Of a stretch of 64,000 bases of DNA, positions 47,198 through 56,690 are shown one piece after another; within the stretch, counting starts at the first letter, position 1, and the number at the start of each line of letters is the position of its first letter. This stretch comes from Longicatena caecimuris (GTDB lineage Bacteria > Bacillota_I > Bacilli_A > Erysipelotrichales > Erysipelotrichaceae). The stretch is from assembly GCF_004341945.1 (NCBI RefSeq), contig NZ_SMBP01000011.1:1-64000 (forward strand), given 5' to 3'. Position numbers and translations under genes: made by a program. A model generated the notes under the pieces. The model was not told the origin of the DNA, made no database searches, and was given only the letters and a program-made list of their open reading frames with translations.

Positions 47198-48167
47198 ACA
47201 CGTGCAAAGCCTTTGTTATTGCTTGCTTTGTATACATTCCCATAAGCAGCTTATCACGTAAACGTAAAAGATTATCTACATATAGCTGATAGGTTGATGA
47301 ATGCATCGTTAGGATTCGACCTTCTATTTCCGTTAAACTATCTACGACAAAACCAATGTTGTGCTGTATTACAAATGGTGCGATTGCCGCTTTTGACCAT
47401 GTTATAATTGGCAATAATGAAACGATATATAAGGATAATTTATGTGGATTATTATAACGCATATATTCTCCATTTAACCCACGACAGCCATTTAAATCAT
47501 CACCATCCCAAATGAGTCCAAAGCTTCCCTTTAAAGCAGCCGGTAATGTATTCGCCGGATATGCTCCTTCATATAAAATATGTCTGCTCTGATTTGCCTT
47601 TATATATCTTCCATATAAACGAAAAATAAGATTGTCCAAATGATGCAATTGCGATATAAAATGACTTTTTTCTAAATTGCCCGCATAGACAATTTCCTTT
47701 GTCAGCTTTCTTTGTTGCCAAGGTATGGGATTGCTTAGATAATCAAATACCATAAGTTCTATGATGTTCCCTTGAAAACCAGTTTGTCTGATTAGTTTTG
47801 CCATCACGCTATTATGAACAATCAGTGTATCCATTGACGTAAAGTTTTGCAGATCTTCTTGCAGCAAACGCCCACAACGTATGGATTGCAAATCATGGAT
47901 CAAATAAATAATTCCTTGTCCTTTGCTGCGTCTTAAGATTTTCTGATTCCATCTGCTGATGGGATATTGGACAATCAAACGCTTGTCCTTTTTCTTAATA
48001 AAAGTCAGTTTAATGCTTTCTAATAATCGTTTCAACCGACTTTTTTCATAATGATGCAAAAGGGCTTCGATGCCTTGTTCATGCAGAATCTGACATACAT
48101 CAATACGCGCTTTACTGCCCGCATCAACACCTTGCACATCATAATCCTCTAACTGATATATGTTCAT
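47190..48167 (-). CDS. glycosyltransferase, galactofuranosyltransferase-like
   Basis: 325 residues. 'YDVQGVDAGSKARIDV' at the N-terminus, 'LIHDLQSIRC' and 'IVYAGNLEKSHFI' followed by 'GSFGLIWDGDDLNGCRGLNGEYMRYNNPHKLSLY' features resemble the Gtf3 / beta-1,6-galactofuranosyltransferase group. The UDP-galactopyranose mutase in the same operon would supply the donor, which supports the call. Overlaps its neighbours by 4 and 8 bases. Confidence 0.75.
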   Translation of the reverse strand: MNIYQLEDYDVQGVDAGSKARIDVCQILHEQGIEALLHHYEKSRLKRLLESIKLTFIKKKDKRLIVQYPISRWNQKILRRSKGQGIIYLIHDLQSIRCGRLLQEDLQNFTSMDTLIVHNSVMAKLIRQTGFQGNIIELMVFDYLSNPIPWQQRKLTKEIVYAGNLEKSHFISQLHHLDNLIFRLYGRYIKANQSRHILYEGAYPANTLPAALKGSFGLIWDGDDLNGCRGLNGEYMRYNNPHKLSLYIVSLLPIITWSKAAIAPFVIQHNIGFVVDSLTEIEGRILTMHSSTYQLYVDNLLRLRDKLLMGMYTKQAITKALHVYE

Positions 48168-49246
48168 TTTATCATCTCCTTCAGCCTACGTTCATAAGAT
48201 ACAGCCGCTGTCTCAATTGACAATTCACGAAACACCATTTTATCGTTGTTATGTCTGCACATACGAGGCAAGTTCATAATTTTTTCAGCCCATTCTTCCT
48301 TGCTTTGAATGGATGCTCGCAGGCAAGTATGTGTGATATCGGTTTCCTGAGGAATCGTATCTGATAAAATAACTTGTAATCCATTGATTTGTGCTTCAAT
48401 TGCCGATATACAAAAACCCTCATAGAAGGAAGGCACCAATAGGATGTCAGACATATCGAGTAAGGCACAAACATCATTTCGTTGCCCAAGGAATGTAATT
48501 TGCTCTTGTAAACCTAATGACATAGTCAAAGATGTCAACGCTGCTTTTTGTTCCCCCTCACCGACAATGACCAAATGATATTGGTCATCTAACAACTTCA
48601 TTAGACGAATAGTGAAGGCGATGTTTTTCTCTTTGGATAAACGTGAAATTACAAGCAATACCATTTTGTGCTGTAACTGATAATGACGGCGATATTGGAT
48701 ACGTGTGGCTTCATCAAATTGAAAATCAGAAAGAGACATGGCATTGTACATAAGAAACCCATGTTCTTTCCAACGTTTTTTGCCATACAACAACTCTCCA
48801 CACGTTGGCCCTGTCGCATAATAATCATTTGCCATATGCACATTCAGAAATTTCATTAGGCGAATCATGAGATTTGGTCGTTGTGTTGTCAAAGCGTAGG
48901 TGGAGTGCGCATGGGTAATACGCAAAGGAACGTTATGGAAACGTGCAATCAGTAAAGGGAAACATGACAGATAGCCTTGATGAACATGAATGACATCATA
49001 CGCACCGTGGGCAATAATGTTATTCATGGCAGCCAGATTTTTTCTTAACGAAGTATGTTTGGAGGGAATGCGATATATACGAATACCTAATTGTAAAAAT
49101 CGTTGATAAAGCATACCTTGCTCATTCTCATCATGCGTCATAATTTCAAAAGTGATATTCCTGTCCTTCATATAGTGAAGATAGCGATAAAGCATGGTTT
49201 CAATGCCACCGCTTTGCAATACAGATACGACATGTAATACCCTCAT
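48164..49246 (-). CDS. GT4-family glycosyltransferase (EpsF-like)
   Basis: 360 residues, GT-B fold. 'SVLQSGGIETMLYRYLHYM' at the N-terminus, 'DVIHVHQGYLSCFPL', 'THAHSTYAL', donor-binding 'ISRLSKEKNIAFTIRLMKLL', and 'VPSFYEGFCISAIEAQ' with the E-x7-E type element. Retaining transferase; acceptor and sugar unknown. It overlaps the radical-SAM activase upstream by 4 bases. Confidence 0.9.
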   Translation of the reverse strand: MRVLHVVSVLQSGGIETMLYRYLHYMKDRNITFEIMTHDENEQGMLYQRFLQLGIRIYRIPSKHTSLRKNLAAMNNIIAHGAYDVIHVHQGYLSCFPLLIARFHNVPLRITHAHSTYALTTQRPNLMIRLMKFLNVHMANDYYATGPTCGELLYGKKRWKEHGFLMYNAMSLSDFQFDEATRIQYRRHYQLQHKMVLLVISRLSKEKNIAFTIRLMKLLDDQYHLVIVGEGEQKAALTSLTMSLGLQEQITFLGQRNDVCALLDMSDILLVPSFYEGFCISAIEAQINGLQVILSDTIPQETDITHTCLRASIQSKEEWAEKIMNLPRMCRHNNDKMVFRELSIETAAVSYERRLKEMIK

Positions 49247-50052
49247 ATACGCATCACCTCAATCACTTGATCCTTTTGCGCAATTGCTTGTGCAAATGTT
49301 TGTAACTCTTCCTCAGATACACCTTCATATGCAGGTTGCGTCATTCCCAATACTTGATATTTCTTTGTCGCTAACTTATGTATTGAAAATAGTTCAATCT
49401 TTTCAAATTGGTAATTGGGTAAAAACCGTTTGATAGCTTCCAAATTGGCATTTGTGAACGTGTAAGGTTTTACTAACGGAATCCGTAGGATGATATGTTT
49501 TTGCTGAGCAGTTAAGTAATTTAGATTTGTTATATACTCATTTAAATTCCCTTTTAGCTTACTGATGCAGGCAGGTTCTAAACTCTTTAAATCCACATAC
49601 CATGTATCCACATAGGGAAGCAGCAATTGCAACTGTTTTAGCGAAGCATATAATGAGGTTTCCACACAAATCGTTATTTGTTCTTTTTTTAAGGCTTGCA
49701 TGACACCTACCAAAACATCTGCTTGTAACAATGGCTCACCACCACTAAAGGTGACACCTCCATCAGCTTGATAATACTTTCGATCTTGCATGCAGGCCGC
49801 AAGACATTCTTGCACATCGATCCTTTTTCCAATTGAACGCATAGCTAGACAAACAGCATTTGACTTACGACTGGGGCAAATTGGATAGAAACAGTTATCC
49901 ATATCGATGGCCATTTGTTCTTGCAGCGATTGTGTTTCCGGATTACAGCACCAAGGACATCGCAATTGACATCCCTTTAAAAATATCGTCGTACGTATAC
50001 CAGGACCATCATAAAGGCAAAAGCGTTGTATGTCAGTGATACACAGTTTCAT
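49243..50052 (-). CDS. radical SAM activase of the glycyl radical enzyme
   Basis: About 269 residues. 'YDGPGIRTTIFLKGC' followed by the radical-SAM cluster C-x3-C-x2-C (C31, C35, C38 counted from the GTG at 50061) and 'GGVTFSGGEPLLQ' near 101-113 identify a PFL-activase family member. It would abstract H from the partner's glycine. The auxiliary-cluster insert between the motifs has five Cys (C57, C62, C71, C86, C90) instead of the eight usual in two-ferredoxin-cluster activases. Start set at ATG 50052, ten bases after AAGGAGG; it overlaps the GRE gene, so the two are coupled. Confidence 0.92.
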   Translation of the reverse strand: MKLCITDIQRFCLYDGPGIRTTIFLKGCQLRCPWCCNPETQSLQEQMAIDMDNCFYPICPSRKSNAVCLAMRSIGKRIDVQECLAACMQDRKYYQADGGVTFSGGEPLLQADVLVGVMQALKKEQITICVETSLYASLKQLQLLLPYVDTWYVDLKSLEPACISKLKGNLNEYITNLNYLTAQQKHIILRIPLVKPYTFTNANLEAIKRFLPNYQFEKIELFSIHKLATKKYQVLGMTQPAYEGVSEEELQTFAQAIAQKDQVIEVMRI

Positions 50053-52033
50053 ATTCTTCACACCTCCTTATGACAATATCCTGATAGCTTTTTGGTAAAT
50101 CAATGAAATACGCACTGAATCCCCATACGCGAACAATCAAATCTGCATGCTTTTTAGGATGTTGCTGTGCATCCAGTAAAACATCTTTTTGTAATACATT
50201 CATTTGCAATTGAAAGATTCCCTGATCCAAGGCACAAAACAGCAGTGTCCGACATTTATCTTCGAAATTATTCAATAATTGAGGATTCATCATGATATCT
50301 ACCACATTACCATTGCACCTGCCATGATCATAATGTAGTTTTGCCGCAAAATTTAATAATGACGTATAAGCTCTGCCTGCGATTCCGGAAATATGTGTCA
50401 TGAAAGGCTCTCCATATGCGCGCCCATCTGCCGTTGCAGGAAAGGTAGCAGCACTACTTACATAGCCTGGAGAACTAAGACCAAAAACAAAATGACCGCC
50501 CCATTGATTTTTTTCTTCGGCAAATACTTGTGCTGCATAGGCCGTTATTTGATTGATGCGTGAAATCATCGTTTTCTGTTCATCATCACCAAAAACACCT
50601 TTTTGTTGCAGAAAATAGCGAAATTGTTCTCCATATTCTGCATCTTCTAAATACATTTGCAATTGAGCAAGCGTGAAAAGTTTTTTCTTATACACGAATT
50701 CTTCAATATTGAAAAGAGCATTTATCGCATTGCCCATAGCCACCGTGGTAATACCGGTGTTATGGTAACAGGCACCACCTTCTGCAACATCCTTTACAGA
50801 CTGCCAACAACCATCAATACATAAAGATAAAAATGCATCTTTTTCATATACCAATGCTTTTGAAGCCTGACAAATTCTTAAAATTTCTTCCTTTAAGTAA
50901 CTAAAATATCGTTGATAGACTTCTTCTATCGTCAAAAGATCATCGTTCATAAGTTTTACGATAGGAACAAGGAAATTCAGAATCGATGTATTATTTTGCG
51001 AACTATCTTTTCCGATAAGCAAAGGTTCCCAACAAGCGGATGTTCCATAATGCAAAGCATCAACTTGTGCAATACCTGCTTGTTGCAAACAAGTTAGAAT
51101 AACATCGTCATTACTTAGCAAAGGCGATCCATTCCCCTTTTTTAGAACCCTAAAAATTTGTTCCTTTATGACATTAGGGCAGGTTTGGGTATATCGATAC
51201 AACAGCTTTGGCTCTGGTTTATCATATTTTTCAAAAACTTGTAAGATAAGCTTCGTAAAGGCCGTATTCGCTTGGAGATCTTTTCCACCAAGAATCAAAA
51301 TTTGCCCCGTATCCCCTAATAACTCACTGCTTTTAAACCAATAATCTTGATGTAAAATATGACAAAACTCCAAAAGCATAGACTTTGCTTTTTCTTCTGT
51401 GATATACCCAGTCTGTAAATCCTGCTCATATAATTGAAACAACAATGCATCAAAGCGTCCCAATCCAACCAATTCATGACCGCTTTGCCAAAGCATCTGA
51501 TTCAAAAACAATATTCTTTGCATCCCATCTTGTAGATGTCTAGCTTCACCCTGCACCATTTCGGCAAACAGCTGCTGTAAATCAAAACGTTGCATAGCAT
51601 GAAGCTTTGTGCTGATTGTTTCAATTTGTGTCATGATAGCTAATAACACGCAGTTTTGCTGTTTTTTAAATGATGTATTGGGTAAGTTCTCGCCTTCTGC
51701 TAACAAGGCTTGAAAACTATTTTGAATGAATTTTTCATATGCAATCGTGATATTACTAAACACATGATGTCGCTGGCTTAAGGATAGATAGGGATTTATA
51801 TAATAATAAAAATATTGATAACACCCTTGTTTGTGAAAGGATGCTTTTTGGCATAAATTTTGGAAGTCTTTTGCTGCATCATCACTTCTCATTACGATTC
51901 TTGTTTTTAAGAAAGCCTTGCATAAAAACAGCAAATCGTTTTCTCTTTCAAATAAACGCTGATGTTTCTGATACAACTTTTTGATATGCTTTAAATATTG
52001 GATAAATCGAAAATTACGCCAATTCATATCCAT
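50033..52033 (-). CDS. divergent glycyl radical enzyme of the EPS operon
   Basis: 666 residues, shorter than pyruvate formate-lyase or diol dehydratases (about 760-850), mostly by a short N-terminus. The C-terminal glycyl motif is intact: R635-V-W-G638-F-S-A-Y-F. The thiyl Cys334 lies in 'GTSACWEPL', a C-x-E-P arrangement as in the dehydratase/eliminase group (glycerol and propanediol dehydratase, choline lyase) and unlike the double Cys of formate-lyases. 'GGACYHNTG' and 'TADGRAYGEPF' are further family marks. So an elimination on a polyol-like or sugar-like substrate is the best guess; the substrate is unknown. It starts at the wzx stop (TGATG), with AAGGAGG 4 bases before; Met3 is an alternative. 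Confidence 0.9.
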   Translation of the reverse strand: MDMNWRNFRFIQYLKHIKKLYQKHQRLFERENDLLFLCKAFLKTRIVMRSDDAAKDFQNLCQKASFHKQGCYQYFYYYINPYLSLSQRHHVFSNITIAYEKFIQNSFQALLAEGENLPNTSFKKQQNCVLLAIMTQIETISTKLHAMQRFDLQQLFAEMVQGEARHLQDGMQRILFLNQMLWQSGHELVGLGRFDALLFQLYEQDLQTGYITEEKAKSMLLEFCHILHQDYWFKSSELLGDTGQILILGGKDLQANTAFTKLILQVFEKYDKPEPKLLYRYTQTCPNVIKEQIFRVLKKGNGSPLLSNDDVILTCLQQAGIAQVDALHYGTSACWEPLLIGKDSSQNNTSILNFLVPIVKLMNDDLLTIEEVYQRYFSYLKEEILRICQASKALVYEKDAFLSLCIDGCWQSVKDVAEGGACYHNTGITTVAMGNAINALFNIEEFVYKKKLFTLAQLQMYLEDAEYGEQFRYFLQQKGVFGDDEQKTMISRINQITAYAAQVFAEEKNQWGGHFVFGLSSPGYVSSAATFPATADGRAYGEPFMTHISGIAGRAYTSLLNFAAKLHYDHGRCNGNVVDIMMNPQLLNNFEDKCRTLLFCALDQGIFQLQMNVLQKDVLLDAQQHPKKHADLIVRVWGFSAYFIDLPKSYQDIVIRRCEEYETVYH

Positions 52034-53481
52034 CAGACCTCCTTTTTACACCTACCCAGCTTTTGCGACAAGAAGTGTAACATATTGCCAAATAAGGTGT
52101 CCTTGCTTATATATAAAGCTATTCCATAAGAAACACTCGCCATAACCCCCACCAATACCATATAAAGGATGATGGGAATATCCAAAACGTTGATCCAAAT
52201 GATGCAAAGAAACATAATGCCGGCACATAAACCATAATGAACGCATTCTCTGAAAACTTTGCGAAATGCTATCTTCTTGCGAACGATATAAAATTGCACT
52301 GCGGTAATCAAAAACTCTGCACAGACACTTGAAAGAATTGCCCCTTTGGCAGCAAATTGCGGTATCAGTAAGGCATTCATGATAAAATTTAAAACAGCTC
52401 CTAACACTACCGTGCATGTAAATGCATTTTGTCTTCTTGTAGATATCAAGTATTGCATGCCGGTAACATTATTTAAGCCAATCAGCAACAGCAAAGGTGT
52501 ACTCCATTTTAATAAGCTGATTGCCGCATCATAAGATGGTCCTAAAAACCATGGGATAAAACGATTGGCAATGCACAGCAATAGAAAAATCGCAGGCATT
52601 GCTAATAACAATGCAAATTTATAGGATATATAAAGATAATGAAGAATCTTGTCGTCCTGATCTTCTGCCTGAATACTTGCAATGCGTGGCATCATGACCG
52701 TGCCAAGGGATGTGATAAAGATGAGAATCAGACGAATGATTTTCTGTGTCTGATCATAATATCCGGTTTGCGCATAGGTAGATAAATACCCTAACATGGT
52801 CCTATCGAATAAGGTGTAGATCTGCATGGCAATCTGAGGTAAAAATACCATGAAAATAGGAAAAAGATGACGTTTTAAATGAAGCTTTGTAATATTTGAT
52901 AACTGCATCGTTTTATGTAAGGCTAACCATAAGGATAGATTAGCGATGAGTCCAACCATCCCCAAACATACGATATACAGCCACATATCAGCTTTCCTTC
53001 TGATAAATGTAAAGATACAAATTGCTCCGATGAGCTTTACGGCTATATTACGAAATGTGATATAGCGAAAATCTTCCATTCCTTGATAATACCAAGAAAT
53101 ATCAAACACATTCGCGATAATTTCAATCATCTGCAGTAAAAACAAAAACTGTAATTCCTGTACCTGTCGCAAATACAATACGTATACTATGATGCTTACC
53201 ATCAGCATTAGACAGCGAATAATCAGTATTTCTAAAAAGACTTGCGAACGCGCTTCTTGTTTATTTTGATAATAAGCGATTTCTCTTTGTCCATACAACC
53301 CGGTTCCTAATGTTCCAAATAAAATAAAATATGAGCTAATCGATTGTACATAGCTTAAACTTCCTATTCCTTCAGCACCAAAAACTCTTGCCAGATAAGG
53401 GGTCGTCAACAAAGGAAGGAAAATGATCAGAATTTGATAAAGGGTGTTATAAATATAATTGCTAATTAATCTTTTATGCAT
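52033..53481 (-). CDS. Wzx-type polysaccharide flippase
   Basis: About 482 residues, some twelve to fourteen membrane segments, MOP/MATE exporter superfamily. 'NYIYNTLYQILIIFLPLLTTPYLARVFGAEGIG' region opens the protein as in RfbX/Wzx flippases. It would move lipid-linked repeat units to the outer face. Start at 53481 (Met-His-Lys-Arg-Leu-Ile) overlaps the end of glf by 8 bases; the frame extends further up but without a ribosome site. Overlaps the GRE start by one base. Confidence 0.92.
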   Translation of the reverse strand: MHKRLISNYIYNTLYQILIIFLPLLTTPYLARVFGAEGIGSLSYVQSISSYFILFGTLGTGLYGQREIAYYQNKQEARSQVFLEILIIRCLMLMVSIIVYVLYLRQVQELQFLFLLQMIEIIANVFDISWYYQGMEDFRYITFRNIAVKLIGAICIFTFIRRKADMWLYIVCLGMVGLIANLSLWLALHKTMQLSNITKLHLKRHLFPIFMVFLPQIAMQIYTLFDRTMLGYLSTYAQTGYYDQTQKIIRLILIFITSLGTVMMPRIASIQAEDQDDKILHYLYISYKFALLLAMPAIFLLLCIANRFIPWFLGPSYDAAISLLKWSTPLLLLIGLNNVTGMQYLISTRRQNAFTCTVVLGAVLNFIMNALLIPQFAAKGAILSSVCAEFLITAVQFYIVRKKIAFRKVFRECVHYGLCAGIMFLCIIWINVLDIPIILYMVLVGVMASVSYGIALYISKDTLFGNMLHFLSQKLGRCKKEV

Positions 53482-54574
53482 CGCTTTTCTCACACAGCTG
53501 AGCAAAACATTTGCATGCCTCAGCTACGATCTGATCTATGTTATAGTATTTAAAATTTGCTAATCGTCCTAAAAAAATAACATCCTTTTCCTGTTCTGCC
53601 AATCTCTGGTATTGTGCTAATATCGCATTTATTTTAGGTTGTAAGATCGGATAACATTGGATTCCCTCTTGCACGGGAAACTCTTTCAGTATGACCGTGT
53701 GCTTATGTTCTTGGCCCGTCAGCTTTTTAAATTCGGTGATACGTGTGTAATCATAATCATTGGGATAATTGATTACCGCTGCTTGTTGATACGATGGGGT
53801 ATCATGTGTTTCAAACGCAAAACGTAAACAACGATAAGGAAGGTGCCCATAACAATAATCATAATAGGCATCCAATGGTCCTGTATAGATTAGTTTTTCA
53901 TAGGATATTTCATCTTTAATCTGTTGATAATCTGTATTCAGAAGAATATGCATTTTCGCATTTAACATTCGCTTCATCATGGCTGTAAAGCCGGCTTTGG
54001 GAATTCCCTGGTAACGATCAGAAAAATAACGTTGATCATTATTCAGACGAATCGGTATTCTTGAAAAGATGGAAGCATCCAATTCTTTGCATGGCATACC
54101 CCATTGCTTTTCCGTATAGTGTTTATAAAACATCTCATATAAATCAGCTCCCACACTGGCTATTGCTATATCCTCAAAAGTTTTGCAAGATTGAGGATCC
54201 TGTTGTACCTTTTGAAAATATTGTTGTGCTTTTTCTTTCGTAAACGGCTCATGAAATATTTGGCTAAGTGTACATAGATTTACAGGAAATGGAACATATT
54301 CGCCATTTACATAAGAAAGCACTTTATGTTGATATTCATGCCAAGTGGTAAATGTACTTAAGTAAGAAAATACAGATGCATCATTTGTATGAAAGATATG
54401 CGGTCCATAGGCTTGTATGAGAAGCCCATTCTCATCATAGCAATCATATAGATTGCCACCTATATGTGATCTTTTTTCAATAATCAAAACCTCTTTATGC
54501 AAAACATTTGTAATACGTTCTGCCATACACAAACCGGCAATCCCTGCACCTACGATTACATAATCAAATTTCAT
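53474..54574 (-). CDS. glf: UDP-galactopyranose mutase
   Basis: FAD enzyme interconverting UDP-Galp and UDP-Galf. About 366 residues. FAD loop 'VGAGIAGLCMAERI', 'IIEKRSHIGGNLYD', 'YGPHIFHTND' and 'RIPIRLNNDQRYFSDRYQGIPKAG' elements are typical. The start at 54574 has AAAGGA upstream and overlaps the stop of the GT2 gene (ATGA). Indicates galactofuranose in the polymer. Confidence 0.96.
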   Translation of the reverse strand: MKFDYVIVGAGIAGLCMAERITNVLHKEVLIIEKRSHIGGNLYDCYDENGLLIQAYGPHIFHTNDASVFSYLSTFTTWHEYQHKVLSYVNGEYVPFPVNLCTLSQIFHEPFTKEKAQQYFQKVQQDPQSCKTFEDIAIASVGADLYEMFYKHYTEKQWGMPCKELDASIFSRIPIRLNNDQRYFSDRYQGIPKAGFTAMMKRMLNAKMHILLNTDYQQIKDEISYEKLIYTGPLDAYYDYCYGHLPYRCLRFAFETHDTPSYQQAAVINYPNDYDYTRITEFKKLTGQEHKHTVILKEFPVQEGIQCYPILQPKINAILAQYQRLAEQEKDVIFLGRLANFKYYNIDQIVAEACKCFAQLCEKSDA

Positions 54575-55641
54575 CTCTTTTTCCTTTCTGTGGCATATAA
54601 AATCCATTTTATTCTATTTCTTATGCATTGTTCAGCGAACATGAGTGTGACATGTCCCTGATAAAATCCTTTGCGATATTTTCGGGGAATACTGAATAGT
54701 TCCTCAAGATGAAATAAAGAAAGTTCCTCTTGTATATGATAGTCTTTAAAAACCTGCTTTAGATAGGCTCTACGTTTCCAAAAGGAGGCCTTTGCATCGA
54801 CTTTACTTTGATTCACGATTTCCTCATAGTAATTCATGAGCCTGCGATAAGCAAAACTCTTTTTTAATTGCTTTGCCAAAGCAGGCTGATGCAACGTGAT
54901 CTTCTCTAGCAATAGCTCATGACTATGCACCATATCTGTAAAATAATGAGGCATATAGCTTTGCGTCGTCGTCCGTCTGGTTTTTTGATAATGATAAAAC
55001 GGCTGATTCATAAAAACGACAGTTCGGCATTGTAAAATGTAATCCACCAAAAATTGTAAATCTTCTGTAAACCGCACAGCGGTATCAAACGTGAGCTGTT
55101 TTTTCTGAATGAGCTCCTTACGAAATAAACACCGACACACACTTCCTATGATAATCTTCTGTCGTGTATTCGTTATTGAATATTCCGATACCATAGCAGG
55201 AACAATTTCCTGCATAACCTTTTCATGTGTGTATTCCTGCTGTTCTTGTGAAAACGGAAATAACATCGGTTGTTTAATATTACGAAAAGATAACTCATAG
55301 GAACACATGACTAAATCTACGTCCTTGTGAAATTGTTTCGACATTTCTTCATACATGTGTTTATCAATCGTATCATCTGAATCAATGAAAGAAATAAGCT
55401 TACCTTTTGCATGTTGCAGGCCGATGTTACGAGCAGCTGAAGGGCCTTGGTGTGGACAAGACAAATACTGTATGCATGGGTATAATGTCGCTAAGTGTTG
55501 ACATAGTTGTGCCGTATTATCCGTAGAACCATCATCACAAAGTAAAATTTCCGCAACACCTTGTTGTTGTAAGATTGATTCTACACAAGCTTTTATCGTG
55601 CTTTCAGAATTGTACATTGGTACAATGACTGATATCTCCAT
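54571..55641 (-). CDS. GT2-family glycosyltransferase
   Basis: 356 residues. GT-A N-terminus 'ISVIVPMYNSESTIKACVES', 'DDGSTDNT', and the DxD-type 'ISFIDSDDTID' near 85-95. The C-terminal third is helical without membrane segments. Inverting transferase; the sugar is unknown. Overlaps glf by 4 bases. Confidence 0.92.
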   Translation of the reverse strand: MEISVIVPMYNSESTIKACVESILQQQGVAEILLCDDGSTDNTAQLCQHLATLYPCIQYLSCPHQGPSAARNIGLQHAKGKLISFIDSDDTIDKHMYEEMSKQFHKDVDLVMCSYELSFRNIKQPMLFPFSQEQQEYTHEKVMQEIVPAMVSEYSITNTRQKIIIGSVCRCLFRKELIQKKQLTFDTAVRFTEDLQFLVDYILQCRTVVFMNQPFYHYQKTRRTTTQSYMPHYFTDMVHSHELLLEKITLHQPALAKQLKKSFAYRRLMNYYEEIVNQSKVDAKASFWKRRAYLKQVFKDYHIQEELSLFHLEELFSIPRKYRKGFYQGHVTLMFAEQCIRNRIKWILYATERKKR

Positions 55642-55661
55642 TTTTTCATCCTCCTTCCCTA

Positions 55662-56690
55662 TTAACGCAAAGTTTCACGCAAGTATTTATTTTTATATAA
55701 AACCTTACATACCACTACAAGCACAACAAATACGAAATTACTGAAAAGAAAATACCATATCGTGCTGAAAGGCCATTGCAATATGAACTGAAATAATGGA
55801 GATGTCATCGTTAATAATGGCAATTGCAGGATATAGATTCCTATAAAATAAGTTGCGATATGCAATGACCTATGCAATTGTAAAGCAGCTTGCTGCCGAT
55901 ACGTAAAGCAAAGGCAAAGACTGCATATGACCAGTATCGAACCATAAAACATTTCAGGCATACAAGTGTCTATTCGCTCACTTGCTATCAATAGCAGAAA
56001 AAGCGTAATAAACACACTTAGCAAGACCTTACTTTTCGTTACGATCATGCACCTTTCCATCCTTTGACAAACATCCGATAAGCAGCCACCAAGCATAAAA
56101 TAAAATAGCCATATCCACATTCGCAATATTTGTGGTATTCGCATTATGCAAGCATATCCTTGTATTTCACATCCCAAATTAATACTATCAAATAAGATAC
56201 ACAGTAGCCCCAACCACATAACTACTTGAAGATAACGTTTTTTGTGCGTGGTATATAAGCGATATAGTAATGGGGTGATACTGTATAAAAACATCAAGAG
56301 ATATAAAAACCAAAATTGATAAAAATAACTCCCCTGCCATACATCTTTTATCATCTGTAGCAATGTCATTTGTAAGATAGTAAGAATCCCTTGTTGCCAA
56401 TAGACAACTATAGCATATAAGAAATTCCAAAACGCAATCAAAGCGATAAAATGCATGATTTTCTTAGATATTTCGCGATAGCTATACGCTCTTCGCAACA
56501 TCAACTTTCCCGATATGATGATAAAAATCGGTATTGCATAGACAATCGCATTGAAAAGGGTATGTAAGAAAACAGAGTTCATCACAAAATCCAGATGTAG
56601 GATACAAACATGTGCAAAAAAGACCAGATAACAACCGATTCCTCTTATGAAATCAAAGTACTGATTTCGTTGCTCATATGCTTGCTGCAT
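55662..56690 (-). CDS. acyltransferase 3 family membrane protein (EPS modification)
   Basis: 342 residues with about ten membrane segments. 'YFDFIRGIGCYLVFFAHVCI' carries the conserved Arg and catalytic-type His near residue 25. By operon position it probably O-acetylates the repeat unit. Overlaps the GT14-type gene by 17 bases. A second, unrelated-locus member of the family lies at 26954-27985. Confidence 0.88.
   Translation of the reverse strand: MQQAYEQRNQYFDFIRGIGCYLVFFAHVCILHLDFVMNSVFLHTLFNAIVYAIPIFIIISGKLMLRRAYSYREISKKIMHFIALIAFWNFLYAIVVYWQQGILTILQMTLLQMIKDVWQGSYFYQFWFLYLLMFLYSITPLLYRLYTTHKKRYLQVVMWLGLLCILFDSINLGCEIQGYACIMRIPQILRMWIWLFYFMLGGCLSDVCQRMERCMIVTKSKVLLSVFITLFLLLIASERIDTCMPEMFYGSILVICSLCLCFTYRQQAALQLHRSLHIATYFIGIYILQLPLLTMTSPLFQFILQWPFSTIWYFLFSNFVFVVLVVVCKVLYKNKYLRETLR

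Noticed and set aside
49243-52033. Glycyl radical pair as an ordinary pyruvate formate-lyase
   Set aside because: PFL has two adjacent active-site Cys and about 760 residues; here there is one Cys in a C-x-E-P setting, a 666-residue length and an EPS operon context.
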